From contig QNGE01002351.1 in NCBI GenBank assembly GCA_008508345.1, forward strand, positions 1 to 64,000: a DNA stretch of 64,000 nt. The letters run 5' to 3'. Shown here in pieces: positions 21,421-33,950 of the stretch. This DNA comes from Paragonimus westermani (taxonomy: Eukaryota; Platyhelminthes; Trematoda; Plagiorchiida; Troglotrematidae). Within the stretch, counting starts at the first letter, position 1. Each line of letters begins with the position of its first letter. The translations under genes and the position numbers were made by a program. The notes under the pieces were generated by a model, which was not told the origin of the DNA, did no database searches, and worked only from the letters and a program-made list of their open reading frames with translations.

Positions 21421-24235
21421 TATCAAAATACTTCATGAGATTCGGGGAGTAGTACCCTAAAATCAATTAATGATCTTTATCCTGAAACGTGCTTTCCTTC
21501 TGAGGGTTAAGAAGTAGAGGGTGTCGATTGGCTTTCCCCCTAAAATGGGATGTATACTATGGTGTGGGTCAGTTACGCAGTCCGCTTCTTGGCTTCAGTG
21601 ATCAATATCGCGCACGATATCGAGCGAGACAGCGGCAATTAACATTGTCAACTTGATACGGTTTTTAAGTGATGACGTTCTACATTAACGATGGGGATGG
21701 GAATAAACGTAAGACATGACTTATTAACATTGAACTTTTGGAGATGAAACTCAAAAACAACATAACTCGGCAGAAAAATATGTGGTAAGTAAATAGACAC
21801 ATCATCTGATGAGCATTGACTAACGTCCAGGTCATATCCGGCATGCTGCATTACTTTAAATGACTAAGAAGCAGAACTTCTGTTGTCCAGTGTGAGGTGA
21901 ATGACCATGTTGTACCGTCCACCTTGCTGATGACTAAGTGATCACACATAGTGTGTCGTTTCTTATTAACTCGCTCGATCCGTCATGTGATTACTTGCCG
22001 AACGCATGATGAACGACAATATAGACGCGCTCTTCCGTTCCATTTTGGTTTACGGCATCACGTGACTTCCGCCAAAGGTGATTGTGTTTTCTAGTTTACT
22101 CAAAATATTGCATCAGCTGGACTTCTGAACGACAGGCTATGGTGATCTTTAGCATGCAATATATACCGCAAATCAGTCTATGATATCCATGTCGTGGCTA
22201 CAAAGATGCTATGCTTTTGAGGATGGTTCTTCCGGTCAATTTGCACACCACTGTATACATTTATACCGATTACCATCAAACCCACTTCCTTGACATAGTG
22301 CATCCAAAAAAATTAGTAGACAATTCTGGAATGAATTTCTGGATGTCATTATTCGAATAAACGCTACATCCGTTGCAGAATTTACCAACAAACACCTCCC
22401 AGCCTAGTCAGACTTGAATCACATGGCAGTCCTACATGCTTGGCAAAAAGCCTAAAGCGATAGCTGAGGCAGACAGAAATGTAACTAAGATTCACCGCTG
22501 AATCCGTAGGTTCATCCAATCAATACCGGACCAATGGTGTGTACACCGCAAACAAATACTATCATACTAATTCTTCCACATGTAATCAATATAAATAACA
22601 CCAACTCTCCTGGTAATTGGAACACAGTTCGACCGAGGCCACTTCTCGGAATTATTTACTTTGAACTAACACTCAGCACGATGCCATAGAAAAAGGTGTA
22701 AAGAAGCATGGTGGCAAGTGTCAGTTGGCGACGAGCGGTAGCAATCTTCGAGACAATGGCCATTAAAGAGAAAGCGCAGATCGACCGTTGAAAGCGGGGA
22801 AAAAACAATTGTAAAAGTTCCGTTAAAGTGTTTCATTTACAGCACCAGCCCATCACATCAGTTGACAGTATTCTAGAATGGGTTCAGGGGTTACCGTATC
22901 TCTGTCGTCTGATCCCTTGGAGAAATAGAAATAATTTCAAAACATGGATTAAAAAATGGACACACCTGACAGGGTATAGAGAGGATTTGTTGGAAACTCA
23001 TTGTTCGGTTGTAGTCGTCTGACAAATGAATTTGCTATTTCTATACTACGTACCTCAGATCTCTAGAGCACTAATTTCTCTTCTACAACTGTACGTAAGA
23101 CATAGTCTAGACAGAATCCTGTTTTGAATTCACAAATCAAACCGTGCTTGAAACTGTTTGACACCAATATATTATGCAAATACCTATAAGGTTTCCAGTG
23201 AAAGCTTCTTAATCCTTGGATAAGCGAGAACAGGAATACCGTGGATTGGGGAATGTTAGGAACAAGAGAACTCGATTTATGCCAAAAAATTAGATGCACA
23301 CAAGCCCACCAGAAGGAGAACCTTAATGGAAATCTTGAACTTCTGTTAAGGTTTAGACCACACTGCGCTTTTTCGGTGAAGACGGTAAACTCAACCCATT
23401 TGAGAACTCCTGATCACAGCGTCATCGACTGGCACCGTTTTTTAACTCCCCTTTTGGCATGAACACTATTCAAGCAATTTTGTGATTGTGCGTGTTCAGC
23501 TACACATATTGTGGGAAACTTGACGTTGTTTGTAGCACAGTTTTCTCAAGAGCACCAGGGCCAGAATGTAGATTCTGGTGAGGATAAGGATATTCAATCT
23601 TGACAAGTCCAAGTGAGAATGAAATTGGGGTCTAGTGCCTCCCTCTGAAGAGGGTTAGCAGGAACGCTTGCGTGAATATGAAGCCAAAAATTGAATGTGA
23701 GCTTGCTTCGATATGAAAGCCATTTGACCAGATACCTGTTTAAGTTAGTAAAGATAACCGTATAGCACCCTTTTCAAGGCCACCCAGCTGAGAGACACCA
23801 AGCCAACCCCATGTTGTTCCTGATTTTATGATGACGTACCAACCGATGGCGTTCAGTATAGCATTACCGAACTTACACCCTACGCTATGTCGGCAAAAAT
23901 TTCAATAACCACTTTCGATGGTAGACTCAAGTAGTACGGATGTTCAGGACTCCAACACAAAACCAACCATTGTAGCTTAATGGGTATAGATAGGCTTTAT
24001 CCTGGTATTCTGTGAGAGACAACTTTCAGCATGACGAAAGCCGTTCATAATCTGTGTAGACTACAGAATTAGTCTTCCTAATCTAGTGAAAGAAATCTAT
24101 GTGGTGCCCACTTAAGAGAAATTTCAATTAATGATTTTTCTCAACACGGTACTTCTTGTAATTCACAACAGCAGTATTGCATTGTATCTACAGGAAACCC
24201 CGGCTGGCTATTGCAACGAACAAACTAGCTTGATC
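21421..24235. other. No recognisable gene or element
   Basis: Frames reach 78 codons (minus strand 23,063-23,299), with no recognised motif. The N-terminal third of Penelope copy 1 may extend past 21,420, but I could not follow it. Confidence 0.35.
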
Positions 24236-24300
24236 CGATTGGTTTGAACCTCGGACCTCGTACGCATGTGTTAATAGATGAACATCCTGTGGTTTTTGTT
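24236..24300 (-). mobile_element. tRNA-derived SINE head
   Basis: On the minus strand a B box (GGTTCAAACC, 24241-24250) is preceded by the tRNA-like ACGAGGTCCGAG and, about 35-45 bases upstream, by an A-box-like TGTTCATCTATTAACACATG. The spacing fits a tRNA-derived promoter of RNA polymerase III. Conserved-looking sequence continues on both sides (about 24,186-24,360), so the repeat is longer than the head; its ends are not visible. The stems are imperfect, so it is not a working tRNA. Confidence 0.45.
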
Positions 24301-25619
24301 GCAGACAATCTGCGCAGCCGAGGGACGCTTGTCCAGATTCAAGGGGTGGGCTGAACCGGATAAACTGCAATTGTTTTATGTGAAAATTGCATCATATAGC
24401 TGACAGGCTGCCTGCTATCAGGAATAGAGTTACCTTTGTATGGGATCCACCCGACTCCTCTGTGACTGCTTGACAAGGATGACTGATAACAGATGATTGG
24501 AAGTCACCCCAGGAAATGTCACCCTAAGAAAATGGTCTTCATAAACATGATGCCGAACAAAGTAAATTTTAGGGCATATTTTAACCACAGGCCACTGTTA
24601 CCACAACCTTGGTTAAAATCGTTTTTCGTAGAGCGAACTACGTTAGACAGTAGGCTTCCCTGAAATGGCTTACACTGTGATCGATCGATACTAGGCCAAA
24701 ATTCTCTCCGTCACACTTACACACCAAACCGTTATCCAAATAGACATGATTGCTTGCTGACCAAAACTCTTCTCCGCACCCCGTCTGACAAGCATGCTTA
24801 ACCTATCATGTGTAAATAAACGGACGCCCCACACAGAATATTTATTTGTGACCGGTTCAGAATTGTCAGGCCAGGTCCATCTTTTCGTTCAACTTTTGCC
24901 TGATCAACGGAAAGAAATATAAGCGTGATAAACTGTGTCTCAGCTATGGAAAAGAATGCCGCATGGTTAACGATGACATGTATGGAAATGGACAGTACTT
25001 TCTAAGGTCTTCTTGGAAGTGATCGGTGCTGCCAACCCGTTAGCCGGTTTTTATATGATGAGAGGTTATTAGAAGTGCGTTTGTGCTATTCCCTACTGTA
25101 AGCGGAGTTACCACCTTTGGAAGAGTAGGAAAACGTTCAGGTGATGCAGGCATCAATTCTCGATGTCTCGAGCGTTTGCTGGTTTTGACGGAAAAAGTTT
25201 AAGAATACAAGGGCGGGGAGTACGGGCGGACGTTGCGCTGCATTTAATCGGTCAGGTGGATAAAATCTCTTTTTGTTTCATTTCGGTGAAAAAAAGTGCA
25301 TATGGAGTACAAGTGGATATGCATCTACGCGTGAACAACCATGATCAAACTCCTGGTCTTGTGTGAGATGAACTGTTTTGTGCTCTGACCATCCCAGTCT
25401 GAGAGAAAGCTAATTTTAATTTCGACTGGTAGTTCACCTTGTCTATTCGTACTTCTTATTTAGTGTGCAACTTCTGCGAGTTAGATCCGTGCGGATGCGC
25501 CAGGGGGTTGGCGCCCAAAACAGCCTCAATACTATCAACTGAATGGTGCATAGACAGTTTAACAGCATCTTTCGCAGTGTTCTAGGCTTAATCGACCAAC
25601 GAATTTTATAGAACTAGTT
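24301..25619. other. No recognised gene; one weak exon-like frame
   Basis: A frame with an ATG at 25,163 (67 codons, starting MSRAFAGFDGKSLRIQGR) looks protein-like, with a CAG/gtgg donor at about 25,257, but nothing upstream or downstream joins to it. The first 60 bases probably still belong to the SINE. Confidence 0.3.
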
Positions 25620-25810
25620 TGGAAATCAGCCAAAACTTTGGCCAATCGAAATGTTAATGAAGTTTGGGCTAAAGTGCTAGGGTATATAAGCCTGTGTGTG
25701 TATCATGTGTAGAAGTTTGAATGAACTACAATTTTTCCAGCTTATGTTATCAACTGCTTGCTTGACTGATCACCGTTTTAGAAGTTGAAACGTCGTGTGA
25801 AAATTCAGAT
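25620..25810 (+). promoter_or_regulatory. Promoter-like block with degenerate hammerhead-type boxes
   Basis: In order there are gccaatcg (CCAAT type), then ggtatataagcc (TATA type) near 25,681, then about 80 bases later ctgatcacc and gttgaaacgtcgtg. This is the same architecture as the Penelope-type terminal region at 6,420-6,790, but here on the plus strand and with one core base changed (CTGATCA for CTGATGA). GAAAC and a GUC triplet are intact. It may be a second terminal repeat of a Penelope-like element. No RT follows recognisably. Confidence 0.35.
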
Positions 25811-28800
25811 AACATTTTTGTAAACATTTACGAGGTTTTAATTGGTTTCTGCGGTAGAAAGTAGTGCCACATGTACAGCAACATTGTGATAACCCTGAGT
25901 GACTCACTTTTCAATGGTAGATTGCTGATCGAAGTTACTGACGTTGATCGGCAAGGATTTCAGGAAGTCAGACGGTTCAAGTTGTAAATCCAAGCTACGT
26001 ATCTGCACTAAACATTTTTCGGCGCCCCAAGATCGTGAAAAGACCATCGTACGCAACACCAGTGTATAGCAGTAAAAGTCTTTGCACGGTAAAAACTATG
26101 ATGAATTAACGCGGGTAAATTGCCCAACGATAGGTTAAACGCCATTCTGGCATCTCATGGGAAAAGACGGATTTAGATGTACTGCGGTTCTGCAGTCCGA
26201 ATCACATTATCACTGTTGTAAGAAAACTCAGAACAATAAGACATTTCGGTCTTCTTGCAAAATCTGCCAAAGCCTGAATTTTAGTGAGTCAGTTCACTAT
26301 CATCTGAAACAGTTCTACAACGTTCGACTCAACTCATAGGATCACTGCGGGAAACAATTTAATTAGCAAGGTGACGAATGGTTACTGCTTACGTTACAGC
26401 TAACAGACAAGTGTGCACTCGTGGGCTTATTTAAGCTGGGAAGTTGGAAATCGGCTCTACACTTTTATAGTAGTCGTTGAACTTCGAGTCCTTGAAAAAA
26501 CTGGGGGATATCGGTGCGAACAGTCATTTGATTATTTTAAGGCAGGTATCATAAGGCAATTGACAGATATGACAGGAACCCAGACGGAATAAAGCTATAC
26601 GCATATATGTATCCCGTATAACTGCCACTTAACAAGAAGTGTGCACTTATTTCGGAGTCAAATATTAATTTTAAGGTCACAGTGTGCATAACTTAGTTGT
26701 TTCCTGTAAACCAATTTTTAAGTATAAAACCGCATCGACTGTCTTCTCCGGATAACAGAACGATGGCCTGTTCTCGTTGATTTATCTCGCTATCCACTAC
26801 TTGATAGTACATTCAAAATTTCACTTATTACTCAGGCTGGTTGGTTAAAAGCGTTAAAATTTTATCTTGTTCCCATCCAACAACTCTTTTATTCAAAGTG
26901 CCATTCAACGATTTGATTTCCTACCAGAATTACATTCACGAAATTTTTCGGCATAATTCTAAAGTGTGGAAATGATTGAAAGGTAGGCAAGTGTGAATTG
27001 CGGATATACAACACTATCTGCAGTACTACAACAAAAGAATGTGACAGAATATTTTTACTGAACATACGATCGCCTACAGCTTGCACTCAGGAAGTCCTAG
27101 ATTGGTTACTAGAGGGGATATGAAAGTCTTGCAAAATACCTAGTTGAATAGCGAGGTTTCCTGGGCGCTGCCAACTTGGTTAAATATCCCAATGAGTTTG
27201 GGATGTAGAAAAGATTTTGTAAAATTCTACTCACCATGTTTCACACACAATCGTCCACGTGAAGTCGGATAAGCAGTTGCTTTTCACACACAGCACTATA
27301 AAATGTAATATCGTGCGCAAACATTTTAGTGAATAGTTTTTAATCTTAGCTAATATGAGTGAAGTTCTGTGGAAGTCAAACTAATTGAGGAATAAAGATG
27401 AATTCAGAGCATGAAGATGCCTTAGGCAAATCACGCGCAAGGCAATGAATGGATTCTACTGAGGTTGGAATTTTGACGGTAAATTACACCGGATGGATTT
27501 TTCGATGCGCTGATTCCGTGAATTGCAGAACAGTGATAGACAATTCAATTAAGAAACGGACCTTTCAGAAATGTTAGTACGTTTTGAAGAATCCCCTTAA
27601 TACTTGGTACATTTGTGGGGCCCCGTAGCACCAGACCTTGGAAATAGGCAGAATGAATTGCATCGATAGGTCAGTTGACCCAGTGATAAACAAAGCAAAC
27701 AGATCTGTTATACTGGATATAAAATTTTAACTTTCTGGGTTTGGCAGACCCTGTCTAATTTGAAACAGTCACGTCGTATGTCTACTCCAGACGTGCCCCA
27801 AACCCATAACACAACGGCTTAAAAGCAGACGCAAAGTATACATGTGAATATGCGAACGCTCCCTGTAACCTTTTGTACACTGCTTACTTATAGCAAATGA
27901 AAACAATATATCATTACACACATGTGTTATTAAGAGGATTAGAGGATTCGGTAAAACATTAGCGAATGCAGTCGCATGACAACAGTTCACCCAACAAAGT
28001 TGTTACGTGCAAAACAGTATAACAGGTCTGTTAGGTTTGTAGAACTATATTGGAAAGAATTGTTTGCCTCTGATAGCTCAGAATAAGTCAAGAAAACGCG
28101 GCAGCTCAATATGTAGGAATATGTGAAGTTTTATTAAAACTTCCAACTGTGTCGTGAAATTCGTGTGATTTCTCCACTCCCACTAACCAGTCTAACAAAT
28201 CTGTCTGTCAATGAACTGGAACGCAAACCACCCAGTCTAATGGGACTCCCGTAATTAAATCTTGTTTCCCGCTACACATGATAGGTTCGCAAGTCTGGCA
28301 TATGCTCTAAATATTTGTGCATATTTTGCCCCTCTGGGGGCACCGGAAGGTGGTCCACAATTGCATGTATCTGATAGTAGACTTCAGGCACATTTTCTAC
28401 TGACAAAGTCACTGTCGAACATTTGGTCTTTTATTCTTCAAGTCTGAGAGTATACTTGCCGTAATTTTGTCGCGGTAACGTAGTGTACAGGAAATTTCGG
28501 TTTACAGCCACACAGAAAAAATTAACACGGTAAACTGCCAGTTGTTAAACGTATCTTCAAAGGCTTTCTCGTCCTTACTTATTCAATATAATTTATTCTG
28601 AAAATATTCAAAATGTACTACAGCTGGTTTTGCGCTTGACAGAAAAAGTACATAGCCATTGAACAACTTTTTTGGGTAACAAGTTCAATTGCGCTGTTAT
28701 ACCCAGAGGGTTCTTCGGAAGTCTAAAACTAGCGAACGGGCTCGTAAAAGAGACCTATCATTATCTGTAAGCAGTCACTTCTTGGTTTTTTCGGTTTGCC

Positions 28801-31800
28801 GTACGACATGTCTTGAAGAAACCGATGTCACTAATTGACTTGAGAAAGAATTACCGAGAGTAATTGATCAACATGTCTTGAATTCAGTTTTATGGAAAGC
28901 TTCTGACAGTACTTAAGATCATGTAAAGTTAGTCTATTACGGTAGGGTCCAATGGTTTCAACTGAACATTTCGCTAGCACACGGTTAATTTATCGTACGT
29001 AAAATTAGGTAAAGCGGCATTTCCAAGCACAACTGGAATTTGATATAACAACCCATTCGTCGCGTTACATAATCCTTGAAAACTCATTACTTTGTCGCTT
29101 ACCAATTGTGTTCATGAGGAATATGGAGCAGGTAAGTTAACTAGTGAACGTGAGACACCATCCGCTTAATCTGCTATGAGGTATACAAATCGCCCAGCTA
29201 ATAATTTTATTAATCAACACACTACTCACTAGTAAAACGTTTCCCACGCACATATTTCAATTTTTTCGTCGCATAACTTTGTGAAGTCAATCTGCTCAGA
29301 GATACAAAGACGTTTCATTTGCCCTTCGATGGGCTGTGTAAAAATAATTACTGGTCCATATAATCCCAGTGCTGGATATTTTCAAACATGTGGTGCACTG
29401 ATTTATTAAGCAAATTTGTTAAACGTGCAACGTTTTAATGGAATATGGTTCAAACCGGTTGAAAATCGGGTTATTAAGAATTTGTATACAAACGGTACTA
29501 ATGATATTGTTTCTACATTTCTATAGAAATTAGACCTAGTCTAGAAAATGTTCTGGAAACGAGACACGAATCAGGACCTCGATCTGAAAGAAATGAGTTT
29601 TAAGTCAAAAATGTGGAGATAGAGTTCAGTGGCAATTTTGGCGAGGTGATTTCAAAATGACAAGATTATATGAAGATAAAAACGAAAGGATTCATTGAAA
29701 TGAGCACAGATTAGTGCAGACGTTGGAAATTCACAATTTTAGGTCAACTTGGTAAAGTTTGCTGAGTTGTTTTATCGACGTTGATCAAATACAGTAGCAT
29801 TGCAGCAATAAAGTGGGCGTCACTCAAGTTATCTCAAACTAGTTATAGATAACCGTGGTGTAACCTTCAGCTGAGTCATTTTACAGCTGTATACATTCAC
29901 ATGAAACGTGTTTTTAGCCACCGCAATACACACATATATGAGTGTTGAGCATTCTCCCAGCATAAAACATGGTCAAGACAGTCCAGTTGTTATTTTTCCA
30001 AATAGCATAGATGGCTTTGCTGAAGGACTCAGACAGCGATGATAGAGAACATCTGCCATTCATTGTGAAATATTCCAAAAGCGAACTTTGTCGTAAGTGA
30101 TCTATCTGGAAATGCATATCCTGAAAGTTTATCATGAAAACTGGTGAATTATTTGCATAAAATAAGGGCATTGTTGCAGTGTATTTGAAGCAATTATTAA
30201 AGACCACATCCAGGGCTGCTAATAAACTTTTGGATATGTTGATATGTTGCTTTGCTGCTTATCTTTGTATTGAACATAGCTAGATGAAGCATATGACTAT
30301 TCTTTTTCCTTCAGGAACAGGTGAAATGGTCAATTGACGTGGTATTTATAAGATAAATTTACAGTAACATGCATACAGGCAAGACATAATAAAAGTTATG
30401 GAATATGGTAGGCAAGTTTACACGGCAAAATAGAATAACGAACTGACAGCTGCAACAAAGACTAATGTATGGGCCAAAGAGGTGAAAATCGCACATTGCA
30501 CTCAGTTGCTCAGATGTTAGTGAAATGTTTTTAAAATCAGCTGTGGCGTAACCACCTAACCTTTGGGCACACCTTCGCAATGCTGGCACAGTACCACACA
30601 GTGCCCTCCTAGCAGAAAGTTCTTCCAAACAATCACACTTTTATCAGGGAACCTTCACAAAACTCAAATATTCGGTAATTCCACCCAATTCTGCGCTCCC
30701 GTTATCAAATTACCATTTGTGCGATTCGGTGTTTGAGTTTTGTTGTATACAAGTTGTTGTCACTTAATCCACCTGTTTGCATTTGCTTCCAACTCTACAT
30801 AACAACACACTTGGAACTCACAGCAAAGGAAGCTTTAATGACAAACCCTCATGCATGTAAAAACCAAAGCATTTCAGTCTGACCTCATTCACATAAAAAA
30901 TCATCGCTCCACAACTCACCGTTAGCTGCTCGCTGTCCCCAACAGCGAATTCGTACTTTCTCCTTTCACAGTTTAACATAAATAACGCTGGATTTCTTCG
31001 GCCAAATTAAAATGCCTCGGCAGGCATTGACAATATTATTGTCGTTTGTTTCATTGAAGTGCCAGTTTTCTTTTGAAGTGAAAAGTTCACCGTAAAAAAG
31101 GAACCGCTGTCTAACAAGTTTTCCGAAAGCTTTAACACACATCCTGTGAGTCTTGTGGATTACTGCTCTCATGGAGAAGATGTCACGTAGAAATCAAAAT
31201 TGTTGCGCGATCCAAGCACGTGCGATTCACATATGAAACTTAACATTTTCTCAATGAAAGACGAAACGCTTATTCGCTGTTCTTTTAAAATAATTGGATA
31301 AAACCTATTGAGATATCCTCAACATATCCGGAATTCCGTGGCATATAAACCGGAGACCGACATTGTTATTTATCTTCAAATATTTTTCCGTCCACAGGTG
31401 TTTCCGTTTAACAACTTCCAACTACGGACCAAACTATGAGTGTTATATACCTTAACGTCATTTCTTGAATATTCTGGTCGCCAAATGTAGCCCGATTTCC
31501 GCAATGGATTTCATTTGTTATGATTTTCAATTGAAATAACACTTGTTGCGCCTTTTGTAATCCAAGCGCACTTTCTATGTTGCATTATGAAATAGTGTCT
31601 CTATACAAATAAAAAAAGAACCGAATGTTATGTAAACATTGCACAAATAGTGTGAACCTTATCCCTGCGACGAATTGGTGTCAATAATGCGGAACTGTTT
31701 TGCCCGTTAACAATAAACACAAAATAATTCAGCTTTTTCCTAAACTGATAATTCCGCAAGTCGACTGTACTCACACTAAGCTGTGCTAGGCAAATGCGGT

Positions 31801-32032
31801 GGACATTCAGATAAACCGCAATTTTCTGGTTTCGCGTCAAAATTTCGATTGATACCACTTTGAAACAATCCGTTTCCTTTCGAAGTTGAAACAAAGCAGC
31901 CCGAACACGAAAAACGGTCGATGCAACAATTTCTTACTGACTCGCCAGTATCAAATTTACGAAAAACATGGATCGGTTTTTATAGCAAACGATTCAGGGG
32001 TTGATAACCAATAAGCAAGTCAAGATAATGTG
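25811..32032. other. No recognisable gene or element
   Basis: This is an AT-rich stretch with frames up to 97 codons and no recognised motif. The upper end (31,900-32,032), just 3' of Penelope copy 2, holds gctataaaaaccg on the minus strand. That may be a promoter within a following terminal repeat of that element. Confidence 0.35.
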
Positions 32033-32370
32033 CTAAGTCCAGGGAAAGTCAAGTTCACAAATAGTTGTTTCTGAAGACAGAGCTGACTTGTGGCGATTGA
32101 TTGCTGCCGCTTCAGTAAACCTCAGGAATCCTGCACTGAAATAGCACAACAGGATTCTGAATGCACCAGCTGGATCGATGGTGTGACCAGTGGTCAGGAC
32201 GGGTCTAGCGACTGATGACATTGGCTGTTTCTGTGTTTCCATAACAATGCCGTTACCCGGTATTACAGCAGTTTACACTTATTTAGGAAAGTGTACCTTC
32301 ACTCTGTGAATCAGATATTTTCCGGTTCTGTCCATGCTACGTTCCCCTCACTTACATGTAAATGTGATGT
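32033..32370 (-). pseudogene. GIY-YIG endonuclease, Penelope copy 2
   Basis: The N-terminal half reads ITFTCK, a stop in place of the second cysteine, then GERSMDRTGKYLIHRVK and HFPK; the family form is C-x-C-G-x-x-Y-I-G-R-T. The C-terminal half, open at 32033-32242, reads SSVARPVLTTGHTIDPA, FRILL, then RFTEAAAINR (the conserved EA with the catalytic glutamate) and ELDFPW at the end. The tyrosine and isoleucine of YIG are changed to S-M-D, so cleavage activity is lost independently of the stop. Confidence 0.9.
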
Positions 32371-32782
32371 GGCACCTACAAGCTGGTCCTCTTTGACTGA
32401 AGGCACTAGTAGCTTTGGGTCCGAGAGAGTACACAGTGTCCAGACACATTAAATATTGGTCTATGTGAATTTCTTAGCCATTATGTTGTTGGCCGCATGA
32501 AGTGGTCACCATTCTATGTAAAACCTTTTTTCTGAAACAACCACTTTCTCAGCTGGTGCTTTTTGCCTGGTATGCCTTTCTCTGAACCACATAGGGTAAG
32601 CATTCGATTGTACAACAGAAGTGACCGCCTAGTTTCTCTGCAAGACTGTCTTCAGTACAGATTCCTCTTGCGCGTGTAAACAGCGTATTTATTGGTGCTC
32701 ATCTATGTTGGACCGGTGTGAAACTGTTGAAGGTCAGGTACTGGCCGGACCGCGTAGGTTTCCTTTAGAGGGCTCCTCTAAT

Positions 32783-33277
32783 TCAGCCACCTTCTCGGAA
32801 AATCATGGGTAAGTCTAGAAATGGCAGGCAGTTGTTGGTCTCAAATCCACACGTAACCTTCAGTTCAGGGTGAAAGCTATTAGGGCGTTGTACCAGGTTG
32901 TCTACTACCCGTTTGGATTGATTAAATATCAATGTATCGTCGACGTAAAGCTTGTAATATGACAAGCCTGCTACCTCTGCAGCTAGCTGTTGCTCAGTTC
33001 TTAGCAAGAAGATGTTTGCTAAGATAGGACCTAGCGGACTCTCCATGGCTACTCCATCTATCTGACGGTAGGGCTGCTCGACAGAACGAGAACTGGCATT
33101 CTCAATGCAAAGCGGTAAACTTTCCTTCAGTATGTCGATTGGAAGTGACAATATAACGTAAATTGCCCGAAGGAGCCCACAAATATAATCAACTGTTTCA
33201 TGCAAAGGTACGTTTTTGCATAGTGACTGAACGTCTAAAGAGCACATCGGTTCATTAGCATGGTTATGCTTGTCCAA
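32783..33277 (-). pseudogene. RT palm domain, Penelope copy 2
   Basis: With 164 codons, this is the longest open frame of the window. It holds MCSLDVQSLCKNVPLHETVD (first catalytic aspartate in LDV), QIDGVAMESPLGPILANIFL, YYKLYVDDTLIF with the DD pair, and ETNNCLPFLDLP at the end of the palm. The order is that of Penelope RTs, which lack the FADD variant common in LINEs. E replaces G in the usual AMGSP block. The frame is open but has no start or upstream exon of its own. Confidence 0.93.
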
Positions 33278-33380
33278 GTCACTGATCAGTTACAGAGATT
33301 CCTTGACGGAATGTACCTGATATTTCTGCCTCAGTGGAGTTAGAATAGCGAGCAGTCAGCGCGTCAACCTGTGGTATGAA

Positions 33381-33470
33381 GAGTTTGTCATTGCCAAAAT
33401 TGGCCCAAGTGGCATCCCAGACGTATGCTTCTTCGGCAAGCCATACAGTTAAAGCATTGACAATCCGCAT
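33381..33470 (-). pseudogene. RT fingers block, Penelope copy 2
   Basis: In the phase one base off the 63-codon open frame here, the minus strand reads YGLPKKHTSGMPLGPILAM followed by TNSSYHRLTR. This is the conserved GLPKIHK-x-x-x-PLRPI motif of Penelope reverse transcriptases. The frameshift from the N-terminal block lies between 33,470 and 33,550; another lies near 33,280. Confidence 0.85.
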
Positions 33471-33549
33471 GGTTTAGATGATTTTTGGGTTATTTCACCG
33501 AAAATCCGCAACGGTAGGAGCAGTTGTAGATGTCATCCTATGCAGTCTT

Positions 33550-33912
33550 CTACTTCGGTGACTTTTCCACTCTGTCTATTCGTCGAGGTTTCGTTTGATC
33601 GCTAAGTATTGACATCCTCTGCACGTAGGCATCTTCGTCTAGAATGAATGCCCCAGAGCCCTTATCTGCCTTGATTATTACAACGTTCTGTGGTTTAAGC
33701 TCTCTTGACGATTGCAGGTGTTGCTTGGCAATAGCACACCGGTAGTCGATCGGAGTCAAGATAAACCCATGAGCTATATCAGTGACTCTAATTTTTGGGC
33801 AGGCAAGATTGTCAGCACTAGTTGGTTGTAGATCACATTTGTTTAAAAATATTCTCAAATCGAGCTCCAGTGTAAATACGATTAAGCCTGTGCGATGGCA
33901 TTTTATAGTCAA
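33550..33912 (-). pseudogene. N-terminal RT block, Penelope copy 2
   Basis: A 120-codon frame whose C-terminal part reads LQSSRELKPQNVVIIKADKG, then SGAFILDEDAYVQRM. The ADKG followed by a D-x-x-x-Y pattern is diagnostic of the N-terminal portion of Penelope RTs. The first 70 codons are not alignable by eye. Confidence 0.88.
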
Positions 33913-33950
33913 GACTTAGGGCCAACGTTTACGGTTGCAGCAAGTTAAGT

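Larger units (their letters stand above)
32033..33950 (-). mobile_element. Penelope-like element, copy 2 (RT plus GIY-YIG endonuclease)
   Basis: This is the most legible copy. On the minus strand: VVIIKADKGSGAF (N-terminal RT block), YGLPKKHTSGMPLGPI (fingers), CSLDVQSLCKNVPLHETVDY, QIDGVAMESPLGPILANIFL, YVDDTLIF (catalytic), LPFLDL, RKPTRSGQYLTFNSF and RARGICTEDSLAEKL (thumb), then the GIY-YIG endonuclease to 32,033. All family blocks are present in order, so the copy once encoded RT and endonuclease in one protein. At least four stops or shifts separate the open parts. The 5' boundary is uncertain and may reach about 34,400. The catalytic aspartates are intact. Confidence 0.95.

Noticed and set aside
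25163..25366. Protein-like frame starting MSRAFAGFDGK, faintly like replication protein A subunit 3
   Set aside because: The resemblance rests on a handful of residues, the second half is not like that family, and no further exons were found.
792..28522. Shared 16-mer cagccacacagaaaaa at about 787 and 28,506
   Set aside because: In 64 kb about one such match is expected by chance, and the flanks do not align.
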